DNA of 64,000 nucleotides from GM7GCV1 sp965221105 (lineage in GTDB: Bacteria; Pseudomonadota; Gammaproteobacteria; Pseudomonadales; GM7GCV1). The stretch lies in the NCBI GenBank assembly GCA_965221105.1, contig OZ244871.1, positions 1,116,001 through 1,180,000 on the forward strand, read 5' to 3'. The notes below the pieces were generated by a model. That model searched no databases. It was not told where the DNA came from and was given only the letters and a program-made list of their open reading frames with translations. The translations under genes were made by a program, and so were the position numbers. Positions 16,778 through 25,813 of the stretch are shown here, piece after piece; the first letter of the stretch is position 1; each line of letters begins with the position of its first letter.

Positions 16778-17476
16778 ATGTCTGACTTTGAACTGAATGC
16801 CAGGAGCCGCGAGGACGCAGGGAAAGGTGCGAGCCGCCGCCTGCGTCGTCTTGCGGATGAAGTCCCGGCCATCGTATACGGAGGCACAAAGGAGGCGGAG
16901 AAAATTTCCCTGCGCCACAGGGACCTGGCCCACGCCATGGAAACCGAGTCCTTCTATTCCCGGGTCATCAACCTGAATATCGATGGCATGGGACAGGATG
17001 TTGTCCTCAAGGACATACAGCGCCATCCGGCCAAGGCTATCATTCTTCACGCTGACTTTCTACGCGTCGACAAGGACCGGAAACTCAACGTACGGGCTCC
17101 GCTGCACTTTATTAATGAGGATACCTGCGTCGGCGTGAAGATGCAGGGTGGGGTTATCACCCACAGCATTACCGAGCTGGAGATCAGCTGTCTTCCCGCT
17201 GATCTGCCCGAGTATATCGATGTGGATATGGCTGACGTCACGCTCGACCAGATCCTTCATATCTCGGACATTGAGCTGCCTGAAGGCGTTGAGAGTGTTG
17301 CCCTGTCCTACGGAGAAGGCCACGATTTGCCGGTCGCAGCCATTCATATGCCTCGTGCGGTTGTTGAGGAAGGGCCTGTCACTGACGGGGAAGCCGAGGG
17401 TGCAGTCGAGGATGCGGCAGAAGCTGCGGAAAAATCTGCCGAAACAGAAGACGGCGAAGAGGGCGGCAACGAGTAG
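16778..17476 (+). CDS. rplY: 50S ribosomal protein L25/Ctc family
   Basis: 232 residues, the long two-domain (TL5/Ctc) form: the 5S-rRNA-binding domain (NARSREDAGKGASRRLRR, VPAIVYGG) followed by the beta-rich TL5 C-terminal domain (VRAPLHFINEDTCVGVKMQG). The tail is Ala/Glu-rich, common in this group. It lies between prs and pth as in Pseudomonas. The 249-base gap after prs shows no gene. Confidence 0.95.
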   Translation: MSDFELNARSREDAGKGASRRLRRLADEVPAIVYGGTKEAEKISLRHRDLAHAMETESFYSRVINLNIDGMGQDVVLKDIQRHPAKAIILHADFLRVDKDRKLNVRAPLHFINEDTCVGVKMQGGVITHSITELEISCLPADLPEYIDVDMADVTLDQILHISDIELPEGVESVALSYGEGHDLPVAAIHMPRAVVEEGPVTDGEAEGAVEDAAEAAEKSAETEDGEEGGNE

Positions 17477-17524
17477 TCAGCGAATCTGCCGAACGAATCA
17501 CAGGCAGCAGGAGACTCGGGACCT

Positions 17525-18130
17525 GTGAACCAGTGGTTGCAGCTGATCGTCGGCCTGGGCAACCCGGGAGATCGGTACAGGGGCACCCGGCACAACGCGG
17601 GCGAGGACTTCGTGGAAGCACTGGCGCGTCGTTTGTCTGCCCAGCCCCTGACCCCAAACAGCACCTATTCCGGTCGGACGGTTGAAGTGTTTCTCAAGTC
17701 CCGGAAGGTTCGCCTGCTGATCCCGGAAGTCTTTATGAATCGCAGCGGACAGTCCGTTGCAGCGCTCGCGAATTTCTACAGGATTGCACCGGAAAACATA
17801 CTGGTGGCCCACGATGAGCTCGACCTCGCTCCGGGCACTGCCCGATTCAAGTTTGGTGGCGGTCACGGCGGCCACAACGGCCTCAGGGATACCATTCGCA
17901 GTCTCGGCAACATCCGTGATTTTTATCGACTGCGAATCGGTATAGGTCACCCCGGCTCGGCCGACCTGGTTACCGACCATGTGCTGAGTAAACCCTCACC
18001 GAACGACCGCCTGATGATCGAAAACAGCATCGACCGGGCTGTCGCGCTCATCCCCACTGTCGCCCAGGGTGATTGGGCGCAGGCCATGAAAGAACTGCAC
18101 ACCTCTCCAGGCCCCAGCCCGGAAATTTGA
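17525..18130 (+). CDS. pth: Peptidyl-tRNA hydrolase
   Basis: 201 residues from a GTG (MNQWLQLIVGLGNPGDRY). Releases peptides from prematurely dropped peptidyl-tRNA. The catalytic His is in GTRHNAGEDFVE, the substrate-binding VFMNRSGQSV and VAHDELDL follow, and GGHGGHNGLRDTI completes the family pattern. In many relatives ychF follows pth; here decayed mobile DNA follows, so the conserved block is cut at this point. Confidence 0.96.
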   Translation: MNQWLQLIVGLGNPGDRYRGTRHNAGEDFVEALARRLSAQPLTPNSTYSGRTVEVFLKSRKVRLLIPEVFMNRSGQSVAALANFYRIAPENILVAHDELDLAPGTARFKFGGGHGGHNGLRDTIRSLGNIRDFYRLRIGIGHPGSADLVTDHVLSKPSPNDRLMIENSIDRAVALIPTVAQGDWAQAMKELHTSPGPSPEI

Positions 18131-18355
18131 GCCATACGCAGGATAAAAGCGTCACGAGCGACAGCGCCCTGCACTCCAGGAACTCTTTTCTGAATGTGGA
18201 GATCAGCCAGGCCATGCACGCTGTGAGCACCATCATGAACGGCCCAAGGGTACTGCCGAGTCTTTTTGCCTGAATCCTCGAAAATTTCCCCTCTCGCCCT
18301 GAACAAGGCCAGGGGCGAAATGAAATGGGGATAAGGGGGAGGGCTCCACAAAAGT

Positions 18356-18751
18356 CAGTGTGCCGATCTCCTGAGCAGTCAGTGGATACACCAACACCAC
18401 AATGTATTGATTACTGGGCCAACTGGCTGCGGTAAAACCTATCTCGGTTGTGCACTTGCCACACAAGCCTGTCGCCAGGGTTTATCCGTGCGCTACTTCC
18501 GCACATCTCGGTTACTGGGAATGCTGAGCATTGCCCACGGTGATGGCCGTTTCCCAAAGCTTATCCAGCAACTGGCCAAGACAGATCTGTTGGTGCTGGA
18601 TGACTGGGGTCTGGAGAAAATGACACTGAGCCAGCGCAATGATCTACTGGAGATTATGGAAGACCGGCACGGCCTGAAATCCACGTTGATGACCAGTCAG
18701 TTACCTATCATGCAATGGCATAAAGCCATTGGCAATGGCGCACATAACTGA
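18356..18751 (+). pseudogene. istB: IstB-like ATPase fragment (IS21 family)
   Basis: An open frame from about 18356 reads ADLLSSQWIHQHHNVLITGP, then the Walker A GPTGCGKTYLG and Walker B LLVLDDWGLEKM, as in IstB, the AAA+ helper of IS21 transposition. The first roughly 90 residues of IstB and the C-terminal end are missing: the frame stops after MQWHKAIGNGAHN. No istA is present nearby. Confidence 0.85.
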
Positions 18752-18860
18752 TTCCGATCACCACGAGTGTTAGGATGGAGACCCTCGCGTTAGGAATAAC
18801 GGGTGATCGAATAAAACCGGAATGGGTGATCGGGATCGCCGGAATACGCAACAGGCCGTC
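18752..18860 (+). mobile_element. Right-end remnant of an IS21-family element
   Basis: Directly after the istB fragment come several copies of a GGTGATCG-type motif in both orientations (GATTCCGATCACC, GGGTGATCGAATAAAA, GGGTGATCGGGATCGCCGG) ending in GGAATACGCA. This is the look of multi-repeat IS21 ends with the GATCGCCGGAATACGCA tail. Confidence 0.6.
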
Positions 18861-18897
18861 CGTATCGCAGAACCATTGATCATAAAAGACGCTAACC

Positions 18898-19542
18898 ATG
18901 AATTGTGCATCCCTTGTGGCGGAACTGAGGAAGTATACGAGCAGCAATGTGTTCAACCCCTATGCAGATCTGTGTGAGAAGTTTGATCTGGAAAATGCCA
19001 ATGAAATCAGGTCGCAAAACCTGACCCAGGTTCTTGAGAACTTTTCACACAGTCAGGTTGACTCAATCTGGATAGGCAGGGATCTCGGGCATCGAGGTGG
19101 CAGAAGAACGGGGTTGGCTCTCACCGATGAGGCCAATCTGGTGTCAGCAAGCCAGGTCTGGAGAGTCGAGTTAACGCAAGCTACCAAGGGGGATATTCTG
19201 GTGGAAAGAACCGCTGCGAATATTTGGCGTGTCATGAAATCAATCGATGAAAATATTTTTATGTGGAATGTTTTTCCCTTTCATCCTCATGAGAACGGTC
19301 GGCCTTTCACCAACAGAAGCCACACAGCCAGGGAAAGGGAGACCGGCATGGAATTTCTCAGGGAACTTATAACTCTCTTGAAGCCTGGGAAGCTGGTTGC
19401 AATTGGTAATGACGCATTCCAGAGCGCAGTGCGTATTTACCCGAAGAATGTCGTTCACAAGATAAGACATCCAAGCTATGGGGGAGAGCGACAATTTACC
19501 TTCCAGATAAAGGAGCTGTACCGGACGGATTCGAGATTATAA
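18898..19542 (+). CDS. Uracil-DNA glycosylase superfamily protein
   Basis: 214 residues. The UDG fold is suggested by IWIGRDLGHRGGRRTGLALTD (glycine-rich motif 1 region), MWNVFPFHPHE (a family-like core strand), KLVAIGNDAF and the C-terminal RHPSYGG, which corresponds to motif 2 HPS. It probably removes uracil or another damaged base, but the polar residue in motif 1 differs from classical Ung, so specificity is unknown. It starts 37 bases after the IS21 remnant, suggesting arrival with or beside mobile DNA. Confidence 0.75.
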   Translation: MNCASLVAELRKYTSSNVFNPYADLCEKFDLENANEIRSQNLTQVLENFSHSQVDSIWIGRDLGHRGGRRTGLALTDEANLVSASQVWRVELTQATKGDILVERTAANIWRVMKSIDENIFMWNVFPFHPHENGRPFTNRSHTARERETGMEFLRELITLLKPGKLVAIGNDAFQSAVRIYPKNVVHKIRHPSYGGERQFTFQIKELYRTDSRL

Positions 19543-19646
19543 AAAGGTATGACACCCCTGAAAGCCTTTCCATGTTGGGTTTACAGGGTGAAGTGAACAC
19601 TGGAGCGGAGATGTCCGTGGAATCCCAATACAGTGACTGGCGTCTC

Positions 19647-20522
19647 TCAAGCCAGCTCGCGCTCAAACAGCGCAAGCAGCCTGCTCCAGGCACGTTCGGC
19701 CTGGGCCTCGTGATAGACCGGTGCATCAGGCGGGCACCAGCCGTGCAGGGTATCTTCGTACACCTCGATCTCGGCGCTGACTCCGGCGTTGTCGAAGGCC
19801 TCTCGCAAGCGTACCTTGGTCTCGGGCTCAGCTTCGTCATCATTCGCCGCTATGGCAATCAAGAACCCGGCCTGCATTTTGGGAATCAGAAGATGGGGGC
19901 TGTCATCCTCCTCTGTTACCAGGCTCCCGCCGTGGAATGAGGCACCGGCACCGATACGCTCAGGAATCGACGCCGCAAGCCGCATCGCGTAGGAGCCTGT
20001 CATGCAATAGCCCGTTACGCCGAGCCTGCGATTCCTATCGACCGAAGCCTGCGCATCCAGAAAATCAACACACGCACGCCCATCAGTCACGCACGTCTCC
20101 GGAGAGAGCGTAGCGGCGAGACCAAGCAGTTTTTTGCGCACCTCGGGTATGCCGAAGTGTTCGCCTTCCATCATGACCCTTCCTGAAACGGTCCGATAAT
20201 AGGGGTTCACAACCAGCGTTGAGTAGCCGCTCTGTGCGAGCCGTTTGCCCATCAGGCGGAAGGATGGTCGAATTCCCATCACATCCGGCCAGACGATCAC
20301 TGCTGCATGCGCCCCTTGTACCGGGTGAACAAAGTAACAGTCAGCCCTGCCATCAGGTGTGTCGACAAGTACCTCGCGCTCAGTAACTTCTGCTGCATGA
20401 CCGACGGCAGGCAACAGTGCAGCAAGGGCTGCGCCAAAGGCTCCCCTATTGAAATCGCGCCGGTTCAGTCCCCTGCCGACAAAATATTCTTCGTTGTCTC
20501 TGACTGTTCGATCATCACACAT
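19647..20522 (-). CDS. Dienelactone hydrolase family protein, Tat-exported
   Basis: 291 residues. An N-terminal twin-Arg signal (LNRRDFNRGAFGAALAALLP) ends in GHA, pointing to export of a folded enzyme. The alpha/beta-hydrolase core has the DLH nucleophile Cys in GYCMTGS, Asp in AANDDEAEPE and His in LHGWCPPD, completing a Cys-Asp-His triad. DLH enzymes open cyclic enol lactones, but family members vary widely in substrate. It faces the UDG-like gene and has no operon partner. Confidence 0.88.
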   Translation of the reverse strand: MCDDRTVRDNEEYFVGRGLNRRDFNRGAFGAALAALLPAVGHAAEVTEREVLVDTPDGRADCYFVHPVQGAHAAVIVWPDVMGIRPSFRLMGKRLAQSGYSTLVVNPYYRTVSGRVMMEGEHFGIPEVRKKLLGLAATLSPETCVTDGRACVDFLDAQASVDRNRRLGVTGYCMTGSYAMRLAASIPERIGAGASFHGGSLVTEEDDSPHLLIPKMQAGFLIAIAANDDEAEPETKVRLREAFDNAGVSAEIEVYEDTLHGWCPPDAPVYHEAQAERAWSRLLALFERELA

Positions 20523-20815
20523 GATTGTTTAAGCCTGTAGTTTTAAGCTGGTATGACTGAGAGGAAAGCCGGAACCAAACAGACCTGTTCACATGTGCCC
20601 AGAGTATCACGCAACCAGGCACCGGGACAGGTTCCGAGGTCACCAGGCATAACGAAGGTGAAAGAAAGCCCTAATCTGAACTTCCCCTTGATTTTTCACT
20701 GATATCTGAGCCAAGTGATTGATGTGGCGGGGTTTCGTGCGTGTGTGGATTGGGATAATGTAGCCATGTAAAAGGTACTTTATTTGTATTTTAGTATTGA
20801 CATCGTTTATCATGA

Positions 20816-22570
20816 CTGGTACAGTCAGTAGCCATGTACATAGAATCCGTCCCCAACCGCTCATCCCCGCCCGCCATCCTCCTGCGCGAGTCCTACCGAC
20901 ACAACGGACGGGTCAAAAAACGCACCCTGGCCAATCTCTCCAAGTGGCCCCCCGCCCTGATCGAGGGACTGCGCCTGCTGCTCAAGGGCGGCACCGCCGT
21001 GCCACGGCTCGACGAGGCCTTTGACATCCAGCGATCCCTGCCCCACGGGCAGGTCGCCGCCGTCCTGGGCACACTCCGCGATCTGCGCCTGGACCGGCTC
21101 ATCGGTCCGCGCTCACCCGAGCGCGACCGGGTGCTGGCCATGATCCTGGCCCGGGTCCTCGATCCGGGGTCCAAGCTGGCCACCGCCCGGGGACTGGCCG
21201 AGGCCACCGCCACCAGCAGCCTGGCTGACAGCCTCCAGCTGGGTACGGTGGATGAAGATGACCTGTACAGTGCCATGGACTGGCTGCTCCAACGCCAGGA
21301 TCGCATCGAGCGGTCTCTGGCGAAGCGCCACCTGACCGACGGTGCCCTGGTGCTCTATGACCTGACCTCAGTGTACATGGAAGGCACCACCTGTCCCCTG
21401 GCCACGCGCGACTCCTCGCGGGACGGGACGCGAGGCACGCTGCAGATTGAGTTCGGCCTGCTCTGTGATGCCACCGGCTGTCCGGTGTCGGTCGAGGTCT
21501 TTCCGGGCAACACGGCTGATCCGGCCACGGTGGGGCCACAGATCGAGCGGCTGCGCGAGCGTTTCGGGCTGTCGAAGGTCGTCCTGGTGGGCGACCGGGG
21601 GATGCTCACCGAGGCGCGCATCCGGGAGGAAGTCCACCCGGCGGGGCTGGACTGGATCAGTGCCCTGCGGGGCCCGGCGATCCGCACCCTGGTCGAGACC
21701 GGTTCAGTGCAGCTTTCGCTCTTTGATGAGCAGGACCTGGTGGAGATCCGCAGTGATCTCTATCCGGGGGAGCGGCTCATGGTGTGCCGCAACCCGCTGA
21801 TAGCGCAGCGCAGAGCCCACAGGCGCGAGGCACTGCTGGAGGCGACTGAGGCACTGCTGGAGTCCATTGTGGTGGCCACGACGCGGGAGAAGCGACGCCT
21901 GAGGGGTGAGGAGCAGATCGGGGCGCGGGTCGGCACGGCCATTGGCCGGTACAAGATGGCCAAGCATTGTGACTGGTCGATCGACGAGCACGGCGTCTTC
22001 CACTACGAGAGACGCACCGAGTCCATCGCCGCGGAGGCTGCACTGGATGGCCTGTATATCATCCGCACCAGCCTGCCCGAGGAGGAGCTGAATGCCCAGG
22101 CTACGGTTCAGGCCTATAAGCGTCTCAGTACGGTGGAGCGGGCCTTCCGCAGCCTCAAGACCCTGGATCTGAAGGTGCGCCCGGTGTTCCACCGCACGGA
22201 GAACCGGGTGCGGGCTCATGTGCTGCTGTGTATGCTGGCCTATTACGTGGAATGGCACATGCGTCAGCGGCTGGCCCCGCTGCTGTTCGATGATGAGGAC
22301 CCCGCTGGTGCGGACGCTGAGCGTACCTCGGTGGTGGCCCCGGCCCGGGTGTCAGCATCTGCCAGGCGCAAGGCTGCGCGCACGTGCACCGATGACGGGA
22401 TGCCTGTGCAGAGCTTCCGCACCCTGTTGCGGGACCTCGCCACCCTCACGAAGAATCGGGTTGTGCCCCGGATACCTGGGGCTGAACCCTTCGATGTGCT
22501 GACCCGGCCCACCGAGCTGCAGGCGGAAGCGTTCCGGCTCTTGGGTGTGCGAATACGGTAGTGTACCCAG
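20816..22570 (+). mobile_element. IS1634-type insertion sequence
   Basis: A full-length transposase gene flanked by imperfect inverted ends: CTGGTACAGT at 20816 and the reverse complement of the right end, CTGGGTACAC, ending at 22570. The match needs a one-base gap, so the borders are approximate. An 11-base direct repeat GTAGCCATGTA occurs at 20760 and 20828 near the left end. Confidence 0.6.
20834..22561 (+). CDS. IS1634-family transposase
   Basis: 575 residues, full length for the IS1634 (IS4-like DDE) group. Family segments are visible: the N-terminal LLRESYRHNGRVKKRTLANL, the first acidic motif in LVLYDLTSVYMEG, the second in KVVLVGDRGMLTEARI and the Y-x2-R-x3-E-x6-K region in YKRLSTVERAFRSLKTLDLK. 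No frameshift or stop interrupts it, so the element is probably active. Base composition is more GC-rich than the surrounding accessory DNA, suggesting recent arrival. Confidence 0.92.
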   Translation: MYIESVPNRSSPPAILLRESYRHNGRVKKRTLANLSKWPPALIEGLRLLLKGGTAVPRLDEAFDIQRSLPHGQVAAVLGTLRDLRLDRLIGPRSPERDRVLAMILARVLDPGSKLATARGLAEATATSSLADSLQLGTVDEDDLYSAMDWLLQRQDRIERSLAKRHLTDGALVLYDLTSVYMEGTTCPLATRDSSRDGTRGTLQIEFGLLCDATGCPVSVEVFPGNTADPATVGPQIERLRERFGLSKVVLVGDRGMLTEARIREEVHPAGLDWISALRGPAIRTLVETGSVQLSLFDEQDLVEIRSDLYPGERLMVCRNPLIAQRRAHRREALLEATEALLESIVVATTREKRRLRGEEQIGARVGTAIGRYKMAKHCDWSIDEHGVFHYERRTESIAAEAALDGLYIIRTSLPEEELNAQATVQAYKRLSTVERAFRSLKTLDLKVRPVFHRTENRVRAHVLLCMLAYYVEWHMRQRLAPLLFDDEDPAGADAERTSVVAPARVSASARRKAARTCTDDGMPVQSFRTLLRDLATLTKNRVVPRIPGAEPFDVLTRPTELQAEAFRLLGVRIR

Positions 22571-22585
22571 TAGCGATCTGATACA

Positions 22586-22607
22586 ATTTTGATTTTATAA
22601 TCAAAAT
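22586..22607. repeat. AT-rich hairpin after the insertion sequence
   Basis: Stem ATTTTGATT / AATCAAAAT with a 4-base loop. It could terminate transcription from the transposase but lacks a distinct T-run. Confidence 0.5.
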
Positions 22608-22825
22608 CAATAGGTTAGATCAAAGAAGCTCTCGAAGTTCAGCCTAATACACGCCTGAAAGTGGCAGCAGATCCGCGTTGTTTTCAACTGGAAAACTTCG
22701 TGGTTCCGGAAGTGCACTCATTGGCGATCCACGTACCCAGCCGTCGCATGGGTTCAATTCCATCCCCAGGCCCGGTATCGCAGGCCCCAGTTGCATTGTC
22801 GAGAGTGCAAAAGTGCTGCACACCG

Positions 22826-23182
22826 GCCAGGGCGAGCGTCGTACTGGACACACTGTTCCCGATCTTCTACGTGACGTTCTTCGCCGGTTTGATCTATCGG
22901 TTCCGGCTGACCGAGGGGACCTGGTGGCTGGAGTTCGTTCCGGTTTTCTCGGGATTCCAGGACTTGGCGGAGAACACGCAGATCACGGCGATGCTGGTTC
23001 GGCGTCCTGATGTCGGCGTAATGCAAGTGGCTTGGGCGTCGACCCTTACAACACTCAAAGGCTGAATGAGTCCGCCCCACCAGATACTCGGACTGGGGCT
23101 GGGGCTGGGGCTGGGGCTGTTGCTGATATCGATAACGCGCAGTCTCGCCCGCGCAATCCGCTACCGAAGAGGCGGCTCATAA
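22826..23182 (+). pseudogene. Decayed integral membrane protein with in-frame stop
   Basis: The frame reads a membrane protein (DTLFPIFYVTFFAGLIYRFR, FVPVFSGFQDLAENTQITAM, VAWASTLTTLKG), is broken by TGA at 23063-23065 and continues in the same frame with a final helix (QILGLGLGLGLGLLLISITR) to TAA at 23182. TGA in place of a Trp codon (TGG) would explain the break. The N-terminal first helix is not found in frame upstream. I recall a family with a conserved 'DLxEN' motif but cannot name it. Confidence 0.6.
23093..23119 (+). repeat. Hexanucleotide tandem repeat CTGGGG
   Basis: Four tandem CTGGGG units plus a partial fifth, encoding Leu-Gly repeats in the last helix of the decayed membrane protein. 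Unit length is a multiple of three, so copy changes keep frame. Confidence 0.85.
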
Positions 23183-23290
23183 GCACAGGGCTTCACCACG
23201 GGCCTGTTGGCTGCACCGAGCAGCGCACTGGCCGAACGTTGTGTGCGCCCAGGCAGACCGGTACGACGGTTGCAGGCCATGCCCGCGCAG

Positions 23291-24700
23291 TTATTTCGTA
23301 AGTCTAAATGCCAGATCGGTGAGAGACGCATCAAGAACGAATAGTAGCCCTCGACTGTCACCGATAGATTGATCCACTACTGCGGCTGCCCCCGTAAAAT
23401 CGCCACTTCCGAGCACAAGGCAGTTATACGACCCTTCGACATTATATAAATTGAGCGTTGGCCTCACCTGGTTGAGCGTCCCTGAGTAGTTGCAAAGGTT
23501 CGAGTCGCTCGCCGTAAAGGATCCATCAGACGACACGATTCCATCAACACTCACGCCAGACTCAGTGCCCGAATAATTACCGGCAATCTCTGCAAAACCA
23601 TGCGGCCTCTCAGAAAGCGGCATGTAGCCCAGAGCAAAGGTTCCTGATGAACCTGCGATATCGTATGAACCGCTGATCCGGTCACGCGACCGGAAGGTGG
23701 CTTCAGCAGTACCGGACTCAGATGTGGGCTGCAGTTCGGGTGTCGCGGAATAGGTCACCGAGACGCTATCAGCATGGTGTGTGTATTCACCAACAAATAC
23801 CACATCATCTTCGGGTGTAAACCCATAAAACTTTCCTGAGGGCATGAAAGCCCCGTAAATCTCCGCTGCACCCTCTGAAGTCCCGAAATAACCCTCGTAC
23901 AAGCCTGTCACCTGGAGGAGAGAAGCAGGTGTTGTTGACAGGTTGGTCAGGTAGCCATTGGGATCGGTCAGCAGGTGTATGACTGCTATTGACGTATCGG
24001 CGGTCAGCGTCAGCCGCCACTTGCCTCGTCCATCGCCGATGCCGCCAGATGCGCTGCCAGGCACAGTGCCTGACTCCAGGTCAGCGGAGGAAATATGCAC
24101 CGATTCTCCAGCGCCGAGGGTAAATGAAGCCTCACCGCGCACTCCGGAATTGTTGTTTCCGTCATCACTTGCAACAATGTCTATGGAAGCAGCACTTTCC
24201 CCCGGGTTGACTATTCTAAGTGAACTTGCCTGATTGGTATTCGAGCCTGGATTGAAAATCGGGATATAGTGATAGGTATCGTATCCTGCGGCAGAATCAT
24301 GGACGCTGGTGAGAAAGCCCTCCGGGGTTCGTATGTACCCCAGGACTTCCAGATCCAGATCGGATTCGAATACCAGCCGCCAATTGCCCGCCCCATCACC
24401 GATAGAGCCATTCAGCCCCTTGGATGAATTGCCAGACTCTATATCCCGGGAGGTAAAGTGCTTTGTTTCCCCTGCCTCCAGTGTGAAGGTCGCACTGTCA
24501 GGTGAATCCTGACCGGAATCATCGATACCGGTTAAGGTCACCAGCCCATCGGAATTGGAGTGATTGATAACTCGCACAAAGCCCTGCTGTTCAGCATTGC
24601 TGGCTGGTGTCAGGAACAAAAGCTCATGCTTGGCACCATGGGACAAGCATGGCATGACGACCAGTGTGATCGTGGCAGCGATTTTGTTGATGTATCTCAT
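23291..24700 (-). CDS. Secreted protein with two tandem beta-rich repeats, function unknown
   Basis: 469 residues with a signal peptide (MRYINKIAATITLVVMPCLSHGA). Two homologous units of about 120 residues follow. Each runs from a V-I-N or I-V-N strand (VRVINHSNSD; LRIVNPGESA), through a TFTLEAGE or SFTLGAGES turn and an SRDIESG or SADLESG motif, to a GIGDG..GKWRL or SIGDGAGNWRL block and GFLTSVHD or GYLTNLS. The C-terminal 200 residues look like another beta-structured domain with two Cys (NLCNYSG, SYNCLVLG). No enzyme motif is visible. It may be a surface or extracellular binding protein. Confidence 0.7.
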   Translation of the reverse strand: MRYINKIAATITLVVMPCLSHGAKHELLFLTPASNAEQQGFVRVINHSNSDGLVTLTGIDDSGQDSPDSATFTLEAGETKHFTSRDIESGNSSKGLNGSIGDGAGNWRLVFESDLDLEVLGYIRTPEGFLTSVHDSAAGYDTYHYIPIFNPGSNTNQASSLRIVNPGESAASIDIVASDDGNNNSGVRGEASFTLGAGESVHISSADLESGTVPGSASGGIGDGRGKWRLTLTADTSIAVIHLLTDPNGYLTNLSTTPASLLQVTGLYEGYFGTSEGAAEIYGAFMPSGKFYGFTPEDDVVFVGEYTHHADSVSVTYSATPELQPTSESGTAEATFRSRDRISGSYDIAGSSGTFALGYMPLSERPHGFAEIAGNYSGTESGVSVDGIVSSDGSFTASDSNLCNYSGTLNQVRPTLNLYNVEGSYNCLVLGSGDFTGAAAVVDQSIGDSRGLLFVLDASLTDLAFRLTK

Positions 24701-24838
24701 ATTATTATTATCTGTTTAACTAGGATTTGGGTCGAGGCTGTATCAGGGCGAAAAAGCATCTGTGCAGTATTCTTGGCAGTTCGTTGGCCATTGTTGTCCG
24801 GTGATCGGATATGGTGCACACTCAATGCGATGAGGGAA

Positions 24839-24976
24839 TTATCCCGATGAGTTGACCGAAAAGAATCTGCTGCATATAAGATTAGCCACATGGACGGCAA
24901 CCATCGCCAAGAGAAGGGCGACAAATAATCCTGCTAACAGGGTGAATGCCAACGTTATATAGGCGTATCTGAGCAT
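24839..24976 (-). CDS. Small 45-residue membrane protein
   Basis: ATG at 24976 preceded by AAGGA nine bases upstream. The product has one strong hydrophobic helix (ITLAFTLLAGLFVALLLAMV) followed by HVANLICSRFFSVNSSG. It lies 138 bases upstream of the secreted repeat protein on the same strand. No family was recognised; ribosome site and helix support a real gene. Confidence 0.45.
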   Translation of the reverse strand: MLRYAYITLAFTLLAGLFVALLLAMVAVHVANLICSRFFSVNSSG

Positions 24977-25232
24977 CTGTAATTCCTTGCCAAAAGGTAG
25001 TGGCCTGGGTGGGCGCGAACCCTGCGGTGACGTGAGGGTGCGAAAGGAATACCTCAGCCTGACGCGCCCACAGACAATAGACAAATGATACTTATAATAG
25101 CATGCACTTAACAACCCCTTTCTGAGCACCTTCCAGGCAGGTTATCAGATAATGGAGTGCTGGCTTCGATCTGCAGGAGGTGGCACATACACATGGCCAT
25201 TGCGGCTTTCACACAGTGAAGAGGATATCTAG

Positions 25233-25412
25233 ATGGTAGAACTCACAAGAGCGCTCATAGTTTTGAGGGAAATTGGAGAACGAACCAGCAATTCGAAAAC
25301 AAAGGGAATGACGGCAGTTGAGGCCGGGCGACTTATTGAGCGTGTGCACCTGATGGCGGCGTCAACATACGAGGCCGGGAAGTCTGAAATCCTGGATCAG
25401 GAGTCAGACTAA
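25233..25412 (+). CDS. Small hypothetical protein (59 residues)
   Basis: ATG at 25233 with GAGGA upstream at good spacing, 59 residues, mostly helical and charged (LTRALIVLREIGERTS, AVEAGRLIERVHLMA, KSEILDQESD). No signal or membrane segment. Not recognised; the translation signal and amino-acid mix suggest a genuine small protein. Confidence 0.4.
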   Translation: MVELTRALIVLREIGERTSNSKTKGMTAVEAGRLIERVHLMAASTYEAGKSEILDQESD

Positions 25413-25813
25413 GAGCCAGGGGTGGAAGTTTATTGTGCTTCGACAGTCCAGCTTTGAAATCGGCGAAGATTGAACGCTGGTCAGCATAGCCGGTGACGCG
25501 CTCACAGTGTATCTGAGCTTCCGCCGCCCTCTCTTGTCTCCAGACCATACGAGCAATCCAAGAGGGACAGGCTGTGGGTGCGATAGCGAACCGCTCAAGC
25601 GTTTCGACAGCTTGGTGCACTTTTTTACAGAAGATTCGTGCAGAAGAGTCCCCCCCGCGTGCTTCCGCAGGCTGAATGGATACAAGGCCGCGGGAGCCGG
25701 TGGTGTCCGCACCCTGCGGCACCATGACAAACTGTGTCTTGAGCCTGTTGGCCAAATTGGACAGGATGGGTTCTTAACAGGGAGTCGGAGTGACTCCTCC
25801 CATGCCAACTGCA
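25413..25813. other. Region without a convincing gene
   Basis: Two overlapping minus-strand frames (ending near 25333 and 25404) are open but neither has a credible start, motif or family. It may be the decayed remnant of one gene. Confidence 0.35.
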
